This document shows, in pieces, positions 1-14,776 of a stretch of 64,000 nt of DNA (its first letter is position 1; every line of letters starts with the position of its first letter). The DNA lies in assembly GCA_951213105.1 (NCBI GenBank), contig OX578134.1:141669936-141733935 (forward strand). The letters run 5' to 3'. The notes below the pieces were generated by a model. It saw nothing but the letters and a program-made list of their open reading frames with translations, had not been told where the DNA came from and searched no databases. The stretch comes from Amaurobius ferox. Taxonomy: Eukaryota; Arthropoda; Arachnida; Araneae; Amaurobiidae. The position numbers and the translations under genes are program-made.

Positions 1-1270
1 TCCTGCAGCAATTGGTGCTGATGAAGTCTAAGATAGAAACTGGTCTATAGTGTGTTTGTAGAGTGTGAGTCAAAGTTCCTTATTCACTTTAATGAATTAA
101 TCCTAATATCTTTTAATTGCATGTATTTGCTTATGTTTACACCTACTTGAAAAATTTAAATTCTTTTGGCTATTCCCCTTACATTGACACATTACTCATA
201 TTATATTTTAAAATGATTGAGACATTTTATGATTTTACATATAAATTTCCTATTTTACATATAAAGTGCCTATTTAAAATAAATGAAATGCATGGCATTT
301 ATTTCTTTTTTATTTTACTGGTAACAAAACTGAGTGTTTTGAATGTTTTATTAGCATGCATGTATGATGCTTTTTAAAGTAGGTGCATATATGTTGCAAT
401 AATGATTTTGTTGTAAAATAATAAGTAGATGAATAAAATGTGTATTCATTCATTCATTAAACTACTTATTTATTAATGAAAAATTATCATTCATTTTTTA
501 TTACTTAAATCTTAGGAATAAGAATATTACGATCATTAAGTTCCTATTGAGATACCGTCTAAAAGTTAAACAGAGGGTATGGATGATTACATATCATACT
601 TAAATACTATGCAATGCATATAATATTTATTTATATGTTTACCAAAAATATGTCTTGATATATGTAAAATAGCATAAAAAGAAACTTTTGATTATTATAT
701 AATATCAACTTGCATTTTTCATTCTATACATAATTAAAAAATATGTACATTTATATAACACAATTATATAAAAATATTATTTACGTAGACGTCAAACGCT
801 CTTACTGCTTTAATGTTTATCCTATTTAATTTGTGTTCATAATTTCTTAGAAAGCAAAGATGAAGGATCCAGACAAGTTACAGAAAACAGTATTCAAACC
901 CATTCAAGGAAGTTGCTTAAATCATCATCAATGACTCGACAGTCAGTTGTGGGCTTTAGTTTTATTTAGAAGTTTCTCCTACTATATTTCTATTGAGGCA
1001 ATGCTTCTCGAAATTTTTATTTTTGGCACCTCAAATTTGTTGTTCACATATTCTATTCATCTGATCTTCGCTCTACATTAACGGCAACGTGTTTCATTAT
1101 ATCAAAAGCAGTATGGTTAGTATATCATCTATGTAATTTGAATTTGTACTTTCTTCTACAAATACAACTTTCCTCAATTCCTCCAAAAGTTCTACACAAA
1201 ATTTTTCCTTCAAAGAGTTTAAATCTTTAAATTCTACGCATACAGCTCATAAACCAGTGTTTTAACTCTA
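1..1270. other. Gene-free AT-rich stretch
   Basis: I find no coding signal here. Open frames are short, AT-biased and without a recognisable domain. The sequence is simple AT-rich intergenic or intronic DNA with short ATTC/TTAT runs around 440-480. Confidence 0.6.
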
Positions 1271-2193
1271 CAGAGTGCCCCAAAAACATCGACCTCGGCT
1301 TTTATTCCTTAAATATTGATCTTAGACATATATAATAAATTGCAAAGTTGCGTAAAAAAGGTACAAAATTTTATGAAATCGATAAAAATTTTCAGGGGAT
1401 TAAATTTGAAGAAATACGAGACTTAAATTTTTATTCGGCTCCCGTATAAAAACATTTACAAAGAGTGAAATGTGCTTCATACACTAATAAGGTGATGTAC
1501 AAAATTTCAGCATTTTATCATAAAAGGTCCCAGACATATGTTTAAACAAAGTTGGTGATGGATAAATCACAAATTAAAATGTAAATATTTACAGCAAGAG
1601 TGCAAATGAAGCAACGCAGAAATGCATCGTAGGTAAATAATATCTGCTTGTTATCTTTAATTCTTTAATGGATCTTTGGCATGGATGGAAAACAATTTGA
1701 ACACGCTTTGTAATCTTTATGTAAAGTTATTATTTCTACACAGTGGATATACTTTTGTACCAATAAGTAGCAAAATTATTATTTATTTATGTAATCCTTG
1801 TTTTCTTTCGCAATTTGTGTATGACCCATGAAACGTGATATGCCGACATGATTTTTCCCTTCTGAGAACCCATGCGATGCATCGAAAAGTAATTTAAGTC
1901 AGCATTTTTGTCTTTTCATATCTCTGGGACTTTTTATGATAAAGTGCTGAAATTTTGTACATCACCTTATTAGTGTATGGGGCGCATTTTGCTCATGGGA
2001 AATGTTTTTGTACGGGAGCCGTATATAACTTATTGGTAGTTTTGTGTTTCTTAAAATTTAATTACCTTGAAAATTTTAATCGATTTCATGAAATTCTGTT
2101 ATCTTATTTGGGGCAACTTTGTAATTTATTATATATGTCTAAGATCAATATTTAAGGAATAAAAGCCGAGATCAATGTTTTTGGGACACCTTG
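1271..2193. mobile_element. Foldback MITE, mariner/Tc1-type (family 1)
   Basis: A 923-bp element with very long terminal inverted repeats of about 275 bp each (about 1271-1545 and 1919-2193). It is flanked on both sides by TA (1269-1270 and 2194-2195), the target duplication used by mariner/Tc1 transposases. The left end reads CAGAGTGCCCCAAAAAC; the right end, reverse-complemented, reads CAAGGTGTCCCAAAAAC. The arms differ by scattered substitutions, so the copy is old. The roughly 370-bp centre has no transposase reading frame, so the element is non-autonomous. The open frame across 1955-2155 is only the right arm. A single related arm lies at 58202-58435. Confidence 0.8.
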
Positions 2194-5314
<3,121 letters not shown>

Positions 5315-5514
5315 NNNNNNNNNNNNNNNNNNNNNNNNNNNNNNNNNNNNNNNNNNNNNNNNNNNNNNNNNNNNNNNNNNNNNNNNNNNNNNNNNNNNNN
5401 NNNNNNNNNNNNNNNNNNNNNNNNNNNNNNNNNNNNNNNNNNNNNNNNNNNNNNNNNNNNNNNNNNNNNNNNNNNNNNNNNNNNNNNNNNNNNNNNNNNN
5501 NNNNNNNNNNNNNN
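5315..5514. other. Assembly gap (200 N)
   Basis: Exactly 200 N bases follow the AT microsatellite, as expected where an assembler could not cross the repeat. A round 200 is probably a placeholder, so distances across it are not reliable. Confidence 0.98.
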
Positions 5515-5549
5515 TATGATCTTTATGGGTTAAATTATATTATTAAATT

Positions 5550-6990
5550 ATTAAGCTTAATTTAAGTGGTTCTGAATCGTAAAATTTGTAAATTGCTACA
5601 GTGGCCGCAAAACTCACCATTGCTTACATAATCATTAAATCAAAACATCACATTAAAGTTCCATTAACTTTCAAAATAAATTATCATTTATTCACATCTT
5701 TATTCTGATTAAAATTTCATCAATTTTAACAAACGCTTAAAGAGGAGAAAGGCCTTTTGATTCTTATTCCAAAGATCAAAAATTGATTTAACATGCATGA
5801 AGATCGGTACATACGTTTGTATTTTCGGTCTGTGGCTCAGCATGACTGGCATTTTTTCCGATTCATTTCCTGACATTTGGAGTCAGAATTCGTCTTTTAC
5901 ATTCTTAATACTCAATTGTATGACGACTCTCTCTGAACAGAGCTGCTTGAAATCTCGACTCTCATTCTCCAACACATGAAATATGATTCCATTGAAATCA
6001 CGACTCTCTCTTTCTCTCAACTCTTAAAATCATTCTTTTATATTCGTTGATTCGCTTTGTCGCCGCATCATCCTGGGATTCAAATATTCCCGCCTTGCTC
6101 TTATTCGGTGCTCTACAGTGCGATATCGCATCTTTTCATTATTGGCTCTTAATCATTGCATTATTGGCTCTTAATCTTTGTATTATTGGCTCTTAATCGT
6201 TGCATTATTGTCTCTTATCGTTTATTACTTTCTCTATTATTGTTATAATTAAAATTACATTAATTTTAATAAACGCTTAAAGAGGAGAAAAGCACCGGTT
6301 GAGACCAGGTCCTTTAGAGTCTTATTCCAAAGATAAAAAATGACTTAATATACATGAAGACTGGTACATACCGCTGTGAAAAACGATTTCGTGAAGTCAG
6401 TTGCGGTAAAAAAAAGAAAAAAAAAGCGCACATAATTAGAAAATTTGGAATAACACAGAAATAACGTGGTTTTGAATCGTAACATCCGTATATTGCTACC
6501 GTGGCCGTAAAATAAAATTATCATTCTTAATTAAAGTGGTCATGAATCGTAACATTTGTACATTGATGTCGTGGAGTCATATTCCAAAGATAAAAAATGA
6601 CCTAATATACATGAAGACTGGCACATACCTCTGTGTTTCTGGTATGTAGTTCAGCATGATTGGAATCTTTACCGATGCTTTTTCAAACATTTGGAGTCAG
6701 ACTTCGGCTGTTTCTAAAACATATTCAATACTCAAAATAAAGACACACTCTCTTAGAAACACTTCTCGAATCTTCACGACCTCTCTGTCAACTCTTGCTT
6801 TTGAATAGTCATTCTATATATTCGTTGACTTGTTCTTCTTGTGGCCATAGTATTTGGCCTGGTGTTTAGATACGCCCTCCTGGCTCTCATTGGATATTCC
6901 TCAGTGCGAAGCCCAATATTCATTTTATTTGATATTTCAGTTTCCAATGGAGTTTTATAAGACATAGCCCTAGGATATTTTGCTCCAACT
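5550..6990. repeat. Complex tandem/duplicated repeat block
   Basis: The same mosaic is repeated about three times. Phrase 1 (GTGGTTCTGAATCGTAA... ATTGCTACAGTGGCCG) occurs near 5566, 6464 and 6536. Phrase 2 (AAACGCTTAAAGAGGAGAAA) occurs near 5731 and 6270. Phrase 3 (TTATTCCAAAGAT... ATGAAGA) begins near 5763, 6318 and 6580, followed in the first and third copies by CATTTGGAGTCAGA. The copies differ by substitutions and indels. The open frames at 5797-5979 and 6774-6965 lie within this repeat and look like shadows. Confidence 0.65.
6138..6225. repeat. 22-bp minisatellite, 4 copies
   Basis: The word ATTATTGGCTCTTAATC recurs at 6138, 6160, 6182 and 6204, a strict 22-bp period; the last copy is altered. 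Confidence 0.8.
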
Positions 6991-9900
6991 ACACTTGCAA
7001 TTTGTGTGATGTATATTTATTGGGATAATGGTTTTCCGGGCTAAGATTTTAATAAAACGGTGACTAGAAATCTGCGCTTTGTTTCGTCGTAAACATCAAA
7101 AACTGCTTAGAGTGCCTCCTGGTCTGAAACTCCCCCCTCGCACAAAGAACACTTAAAAATCACCTGTGAAATTATGACTTTAAGAAAAAATTATTGAAAA
7201 ATAATCAGAACGGAAGCGTTCAACTTGACTTTGCCGAGTCTAGAATTCCATGTTGCACCACTGAAAGTTTTTCATGCACACCTTGTATTGTTATCATATA
7301 CCAAGGAAGAGTTCACTTGATAACTGAGATATATCTAAAATTGTCTTGTACCAATGAAAGTTTTTTTACAATATTATATCATCATTAATATCTACTAATC
7401 TTACATATACATTATGTCGAATACTACAATGTATAAAATTAACTTTTGACTATTTTACAATATAAAAGAAAAAAAAAGAAATGAGCCGAGACTCTCGACA
7501 GAAAATCGCTTTTGATGTGGTTTGGCAGCTTGATAGCTGAGAGTTAATTTCTTAGCCAGACACGCCCTCTCCTGACGCTAGAATGGCAAGAAAAATCCCT
7601 CTTCGTGATTACCTATTATTTGAATCTGAGCTGTTCAACACATAACTGTGAATGACAAAATAACAACCCTGCAACCTTAACTGATATAAGACACGCACGT
7701 TGGTCTAGTAATGATTTCCACAGTACAACGCTTTGAAGAAACTGAGAAACCAGAAAGCAAATAGATTAGTGAAAAATTCGAAGTATTGTAAAACCTTCTT
7801 TATCCGTCTGTATATCATAAATGTTGGACTAACAATTCATTATTTTAAACTGAATGTCCCCATTATTTTGAATAAACCTTTCTTATGATTTATAACTGAA
7901 ATTTTATCTTTATATGTAATACATTTGCACTGGAAAGCATTCTCTCAAAACGTTCACTTTTCCAATTCTATTGTTGAACAATAATTAAAAAAATTATATA
8001 TTTATAGTCCCTTATTATTTAAATTTAAATTAGTGGGGTGCCTATAGCTAATTTCTAATAAATATTGAAATTATCTTTGGGTGCCTTACCATTAATTAAA
8101 TTCTGACCTGATAACACTTTTATTAAATTTTTAAACTATTGTTTTAAACCATTTTATTGATTACTTTATATTAAATTTTAATTAACTTCTCAAGATTCTT
8201 TAGATATTATTCTATTTTATTTATTTATATACTTTCTAACCTCCAATACTTTCATTTAGATGTCATATAATCTTTGAATATTCTTATGTGAAGTGGTGCA
8301 ACGTAACCTATTATACAATCTTCTTCCGCGATTATATCGTGTAGATTTTTAGTAATTACTTCCTTCTGAAAATTCTTCAATTTAAATTTACATTCCTCAA
8401 CCTTCAACTACCTTCTATATTACCCATACCCTTTCATTAAAACTTGCATATATTTAAAATTTTAATTTAATTCAAATTTTCATGAAATTTTATTTTTGTC
8501 TAAAATAATTTTTAAACCTATTTCAAATAATTCCTTGAATCTATTTAGTTTTTTAAAAACTATTTAACCTATACCATTGAATTACAGCTTTATTTTATTG
8601 CAACCTATCTCTAAGCGATGTGTTTACCTATAAAGGGATGTGTTTACCGATGTGTCTCAAATTAAGCTAACATGTTGAGCACACACTCTCCTGGATATCA
8701 CCTATAATTATTTACTACTTGTCGGCTCCTTCGTAGACTTGAGTTGAGCTGCAGTAGCTCCTTGATCTAGCGATTCACAGTGACTCACACTTTCTGTTTA
8801 TTAAACATACTTAGGGAACATGAATTTATTTATTTACTTGTTTTATTATCTTATTATCCTACCGATTTTAAAACATTTTTATCTTTTAAATCGCGATTTT
8901 ATTTACTCCTCATTACCTACAACATTTATAAAAGTTATTTATAAATGTTGTAATTTGTAAATGTTAAAATGTCGTTGAATATCATGAATTTTCAGACTTT
9001 TTGAAAAGTTTTCCTAAGTGGTGATAATTCAACATTTTTGAAACATAAAGAAAAATACTTGATAATCCCTGACGCGTTTTGGGACAATGGCAGCACAACT
9101 CAATACAAACGGCAATTATAAATGTACGTAGCAAATAGTTAATCCCTAAGAAATAAACTTTTAAACAAATGCTCCAGATTCACTTGAATTCTGACTTGCC
9201 TTAAAATACAATTTAAACAAAGCCGTTAATTAAAAAGCTGGAATTCCCGAACGGAATTACATAATTTTGTTCCAAAAATGAATTATGAACTGGCGTGTTG
9301 CTAATAACTCTATTTGAAATTAATGATGCTTGTCATGTAACGACGCATTTGAAGTTCATGTTATATTCGGTTAACAAGCACTTTTATATTCCTATTGTAT
9401 ATTCAACTAAATTTTGCGTTTTTCTGTATTTTATTTCGAAATAAGAAATACTTATAAATAATCAGAAATATGTCATATGATATTTTTACTTCATTAGCAT
9501 GAAAAATAAAATGTGGGATTTGATATTTGACTTTCAATTCATGGTTTTAAAATTTACTAAAAATACATTTTGTATAAATATATATTGTGTAAATGTCACG
9601 TTTGTAATATAATGGGAGATGTATTGTTACGGACATATAAAAATCCTTTACTGGAGGCTCTTTTGAGAACCAAAAGGGAAAAGCACTTTTACAAGCAGCC
9701 ATTCATATTACGTCAATACAGTGTTTCCATATTTAAACACACATAGAAGGGTTGCCGGATATGATGATTTACCGCCAATTAGGTGACTTCTCGAATGTAC
9801 TAAACCATTCTCGAAATAATGAATATTTTTGGAGATATTAGCCCCTTCTGGAATTTTCTACGACTAGTATATGAAATGTGTTGTCTCTCAGCTGTAGGGT

Positions 9901-10962
9901 AGGTGACGTAATGCGATCTACATTGCATTGTGAGCTACGTCAATGTTTTGAGAATATAGTATCGGCTGTTGTCGACCGAAATTAGTGGATCAATTGAATA
10001 CTGTTTTACTATAGCTGACACTTGTTTAGTGATTTTGTGAGATAATCATTGAGATTTTTGCTGTATACTGTTCCTGTTTACGCTGTACTCGTAAGTAGAC
10101 GTGTTAGATTTCCATAAATATGGACTCACTCTTGTATCTTGAGTGTACATCTATGATTACAAAACGTAGGTCTCAAAAATATCAAGAAATCTATGGAGGA
10201 TCATTCATGCAATGGCAAGTGGTGTGCACAATTCATTTTCGATGGAAATATTTTTTTTTATATTTATGTGCACACTTTTTCGTGCTACAATTAACATTTT
10301 CAGAAAACTTTAAGTTACATCTACAGAACGGGAAATCTTTAGTGAATCTCCCTACCTCCTCCAAAATACAATACTGAATTTATATCATTTATCATCTAAA
10401 TTATATATGTAATCCATTCTAAGAAATAGATGTTGAAAGTAAAACGTAATTTTTGTAATCGGAAAAGGCATCTATAGAACTGAAAGTGGAAATTCTTAGT
10501 GAGACCTCTCTTTTTCTATGCAGTAATAAAGCGATTAACCAAAATTTAATTTTCAATGGAAATTTTCGTTTCATGTCTTACTATCTGACTACCATTGTCT
10601 AGATACACTAGTTACTGCCCTTTTGGTTATCTTTTGAAGCTCCGAAACAGTCGATATTTTGAAGGATCTGCGTATTTAAATACTTTCTGTAACTAGTTAA
10701 GTAGAATATTTTATCAGCTACTTAATATAATTGACTAGTATAGTACGCAACTACCAGATAACATTAATTAGTATATGTGATGAAATCACATCTAATGTCT
10801 GATATGGAAACATGTTTTTGAGCTAGAAATAGTTTCGAAATTACAAGACATTAATATAGAAACTGTACTAGAATAATTTATTGCAGTATAATATTTTTAC
10901 ACAAAAGATGAAACTGTACCAGGATAATTTATTCTAATGCAATAGTTTGCATAAAATATATA
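6991..10962. other. Gene-free AT-rich stretch
   Basis: About 4 kb without any frame I can support. There are a few more GC-balanced patches (7480-7640, 9640-10110) but no domain, splice-bounded exon or RNA gene that I recognise. Confidence 0.5.
8918..8952. repeat. Perfect 15-bp hairpin
   Basis: TACAACATTTATAAA and its exact reverse complement are separated by a 5-nt loop (AGTTA). It is AT-rich, so it may be a chance inverted repeat or a scar of template switching. Confidence 0.75.
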
Positions 10963-11894
10963 CAGGGTTTCCAGAAAGTTCCGGAACTGCGCAATAACTC
11001 AAGAAATACACTTCGGATCAAAATATAAAAAAACAGGTATACAATATTTTTAGAAAAGCTATCCAATAATACCAAAATTGACCCCCCACCCCTCAGGAGA
11101 GGGAGGGGGGCAACTATGAAACCTTCAATGGAAACCCCATTCTTTATTGCAGATTTATATTCTCAAGAAAAAATTACATACATTTGACCTACGATTTTGA
11201 TTCAAGCACCCCGATCATGAGAGGGAAGGGGAGTTACAGAAAAAACTACCCTGATCATGAGAAGCAAGGGGACTCATGTTAATCAAGCACCCCGATCACG
11301 AGAGGGAAGGGGAGTTACAGAAAAAATCACCCTAATCATGAGAGGCAAGGGGACTCATGTTAATCAACTACACCGAAGGGAACAGAAAACTACTACGTCC
11401 ACATCGTTGTTCCTGGGTAGTGTTAAAAGAAGTTTCGAACCGTTATCTAAGCTGAAGTCAACAGTTGTCGCTGAAGTGAACGGTTAGCAGGGGGAGGGTT
11501 TCAATTTTAGCATCATTGGATAGTTTTTTTGAAAATATTGAACATGTAATTTTTTTTTCTATCCGAAGTTTATTTCCCTAGACATTCCCATTTTTAAACG
11601 TCTGTACCCCACTTCCGTTTTTCTCGATTATAGCGCCGTTTTTGGGAGCAAAAATCAAAAATCGTAGGTCAAATGTAGGTAATTTTTTTGGAGAATCCAA
11701 ATCTGCATTAATGGGGATTCCCATTGAAGATTTCAAATTTGCCCCATTGATCCCCTCCCCCCCAGGAAGGGGGAGGGGATCAATTTTGGAATCATTGGAT
11801 AGCTTTTCTAAAAATGTTGAATACGTGTTTATTTTTTGATCCGAAGTGTATTTCCCATGATATTGCTCCGTTCCGGAACTTTCTGGACATCCTG
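10963..11894. mobile_element. Foldback MITE, mariner/Tc1-type (family 2)
   Basis: A 932-bp element between TA dinucleotides (10961-10962 and 11895-11896). The ends are CAGGGTTTCCAGAAAGTTCC on the left and GGAACTTTCTGGACATCCTG on the right, forming terminal inverted repeats that continue with mismatches for roughly 200 bp, including a G/C-run block (GGGAGGGGGG near 11100, mirrored near 11755). There is an extra internal copy of the right-arm phrase (CATCATTGGATAGTTTTTTT) near 11509-11578, so the centre has been rearranged. No transposase is present. The frames at 11578-11904 and 11642-11839 run through the arms and are shadows. Confidence 0.78.
11203..11364. repeat. 81-bp tandem duplication inside the MITE
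   Basis: Two copies, 11203-11283 and 11284-11364, begin CAAGCACCCCGATCA and differ at a few positions. Each copy contains two related ~41-bp halves around GATCATGAGA(G/A)G(C/G)AAGGGGA, so the array grew by nested duplication. Confidence 0.85.
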
Positions 11895-13026
11895 TATGTA
11901 ACATACAGTATCAACTACAAATATTTTTATACTTACAGCTCAAACTGCTGTTAAATTAATAAACATAAAGTAACTTCATTTAAAGCGGCATACAATATTT
12001 AAATACAAGTGTCGTTCATTTTCTAAGTTGAAATACCGTTCGAAAATGAAATAGCATCAAAATTTACGTGAATCGAATTTGATTTATCTAATGCATTTTA
12101 GACAATGTGTGGTTTCCAAACACAAATAAAACATTATTTGATAAGAAAAATGCAAGAGGCAAACCCTACACTTCCTTTTCAGTCGTTCTCTGCGATGAAT
12201 TTACTTAGGAAATTCAAAAAAAAATTGTCAATTTTCTATGCATTATATTATGTAATAGGGAATGCAAAAATCGTCTGGCGATTTTTTTCTGACTCCATTA
12301 CGAAAAGACGGCAAAACCTATATTTATGAAATTTTAGATAGAGACAAATATAAGTGCGTAGATGTATAAGAAGGGCTTAAATTTTGGACTAAGGCCTTAG
12401 TTAATTAAATATTAATTACTTAAATTTGCATTGTTCGTATTAGCAAGGATTTTATTGGTCAAGCTCATCTCCAACTTCACTGGGGTTGGGTGCTGATAAA
12501 AATTTCATGACTACGAAAAAACGACAACAACTTCAGTTATTAAACTTTTGGAAGCGCAGCGTTATTGTTGATTTTTACAAACAGAGCGTTTCGCAACAAT
12601 TATTGTCAAGAAACTGCAATTATTAATGCACAACAAATGTCTTATTGTCTTAAATAAGTGCAAATATGTAACGTTCAGTTACATATTTATACTTAGTGGT
12701 AGGGGTGTAGCTGATGAGACGAGATCCGTGGGATGCACAGAGTCAATGAACAAAGGATGGTTGAATAAAAATGGAACCATCAATTTCACATAGGGAGCGT
12801 CAAATATTGGGAGCGTCAAATATCAAATAAATTTTTTTTTTGAACTGGCAAATTAGATTATGTAATCAAATGTTATGTAATGATGCAAAAATCAAATTTA
12901 GATAATATCTTGGTGTATAACAGATGAACAATATTTAATTACATTACTTGTGAACAATTTAAGTGTACGTGAAACGTATGTGAAGTTCCAATGATCAAGT
13001 AAAATGCTGAAAAATGTTACTAGTGA
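11895..13026. other. Gene-free stretch
   Basis: No supported coding region. The final few hundred bases may be the 5' part of the Jockey-like element that follows, but I cannot place its left boundary. Confidence 0.45.
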
Positions 13027-13926
13027 GTTTGGGGTAATAAATTTAAGTATTCGGGCGTGTTAGTTCGGGTTATACCAAAGAAATTCCTAATCAAGGGGCT
13101 TCCCACCAACACCGAGATCGATGATATTTTTAATGAACTCAACCTCCTTGGAATCCGGATCGCCCGGATCACCCAATTCCGCAATCGCACCACAGACTCC
13201 CTCATCCCCATTTTTCTTGTACTTGTAAATCAAGTCTCTGTCAGTCAATTTAGTGAAATCAAACAGCTGTTAAACCTCAGAATTCACACCATCCCTTTTA
13301 TTTCCCGCGCAATCAAGATCTGCTTCAATTGTCAGCGCCACGGGCACTCCTCTGATTGTTGTAATTTTCCGAGCAGATGTCTGAAGTGCGCGGGTATGCA
13401 TCACACTCGGGATTGTATGCATCCCAAGGATTCCCCTGCGGCATGCTGCAATTGCCGGGGTGAGCACCCGGCAAACTACAGGCTCTGTCCGGCGAATCCT
13501 GCAAACAGACCTTCCATCAAAAAAAATACTGAGATCAAGCAACCTGCTGCCCCCCCCCCCTCATTTCACTAAGCAAAAGACTTCCTCGCCTTCGGACTTC
13601 CCGGAGCTGCAACTTATTGGCCCGAACTCTGAGACCAACAATCTTCCTAAACTACAAAAATCGAAATCCACTTATGCTAAAATGACTAAATCTTTACCCT
13701 ACCAGGCTCCCCCCCCCCTCCCTTACAGGAGGAAGACAGAGATAGAATCCACTCCGGAACTAATGACTTCATCACCCTTTTTAATGAGATCAAAAGCTTG
13801 CTCAAAGACTTGAACATTGCCAACGTCATTTATTTTGTTAAACAATTGAAATCCATCATGTCTAAAAACATCGGGCCCTTGGACAAATTTTCCTAAATTC
13901 TCAGCGACATTCAAACCCTCTTCTAG
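13027..13926 (+). pseudogene. Broken ORF1 of a Jockey-like non-LTR retrotransposon
   Basis: This is a remnant of the gag-like nucleic-acid-binding protein of non-LTR retrotransposons. From 13027 a frame shows the PRE_C2HC-type lead-in (IKGLPTNTEIDDI ... ITQFRNR), then zinc knuckles at about 13318-13490: CFNCQRHGHSSDCC, CLKCAGMHHTRDC and CCNCRGEHPANYRLC. The protein then becomes proline-rich. The frame is lost at a run of about 13 C (13550-13562) and again at a second C run (13708-13716). After each break coding resumes in another frame, the last part being hydrophobic and helix-rich (DFITLFNEIKSLLKDL) and running, past one in-frame stop at 13894, to TAG at 13924-13926. No ORF2 (endonuclease and reverse transcriptase) follows, so the copy is dead and internally deleted. 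Assignment to the Jockey group rests on the PRE_C2HC plus triple-knuckle order; the exact clade is uncertain. Confidence 0.8.
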
Positions 13927-14220
13927 TTAAACCCCGCCCTCCTCTGCTGACCTAGTCTGATTGGAGGTCCTGTAATCCTGAGATTATTTTTTGTTCCCCC
14001 TTTTCTCCGACTCATGGTACTACCAACGTAAGCACTTGCCTTAAAATCTTGCATTTGGACTTACCACACATAATGTAAAATTTCAGCTGTTACTTCATCC
14101 TGGAGATACAGGCTCTTTGCCTAGGCGCTCCGTTAACCCACCCAGAGCTCGGCGGTGCGGGTTATATGTAAAGCAAAGCGAGCACATGATTTACTTTCTT
14201 TATTAGTTTAATCACCCCAT
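13927..14220 (+). mobile_element. Possible 3' remnant of the Jockey-like element
   Basis: GC-richer sequence directly after the ORF1 remnant (for example TAGGCGCTCCGTTAACCCAC near 14130). It has no coding frame and fits an untranslated 3' segment left after deletion of ORF2. Composition returns to the AT-rich background by about 14200. I see no clear poly-A tail or target duplication. Confidence 0.35.
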
Positions 14221-14509
14221 TTGGTGCCATCAAAAATCACTAAATCGGTAGAAATGGATTTTTCTATTTGAAAAATTTAAATTAGAGAATTGTTAAATGT
14301 TAAGATGATCATTCATTCAAAATAGAATGTATTTACAATAGATTAGCGATACTTTTAGTTTTACCATATAACAAGATAGATCTGTATACCGTGTGATGTT
14401 CTGATATTTAATTTTCAAAGTATAGCTGTTTTCTGTTAATTACATTGTCTAGTTTAGATAAATTAAGGAACAAATATGTTTAACAACTTATCAACGTAAA
14501 GTAATTTAC

Positions 14510-14776
14510 CTTTAAGATCCAGCTGCACATGAGCTTGAGACGATTCCCAGTCATTGTATACATAACACTGATATATCCCACTGTCTTCTCTTTGAAACAC
14601 TAGGATTTTCAGATGAGTCGGACTTATTCGCCGAATTCTGTGATCTGGCACAATCCTCCGTTGATCTTTCACCCACACAACAGATTTAGGTGCAGTTGTC
14701 ATACTGCAATTCAAAGACACCTCTTCGCCAGATCTTACAACTCTTTTAGTTGTGACGACTTCCACTTTTAAAGGCA
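14510..14776 (-). CDS. Dscam-like immunoglobulin-domain exon (downstream of the pair)
   Basis: An internal exon of 267 nt encoding one complete Ig domain of about 89 residues, presumably extracellular. The minus-strand acceptor is TTTTTTTTCAG|TG and the donor is AAAG|GTAAAT. The exon starts with two bases and ends with one base of a split codon, so it is phase 1-1 and can be skipped or added without a frameshift, as is usual for Ig exons. Domain hallmarks: Cys24 (VSLNCSM), Trp35 (SVVWVKD), and the F-strand motif DSGIYQC with Cys71, followed by YVYNDWESSQAHVQL. The YQC-V-ND-ESAQA-L pattern and the PLKVEV start resemble Ig4 of arthropod Dscam. Joined to the exon at 20165-20458, the split codon is GTG (Val), giving RIRVPLKVEV. 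No start or stop codon belongs here. The specific paralogue cannot be decided. Coding confidence is high; Dscam family assignment is moderate to high. Confidence 0.85.

Noticed and set aside
11578..11904. 108-codon minus frame
   Set aside because: It lies in the inverted repeat arm of a MITE and has no domain.
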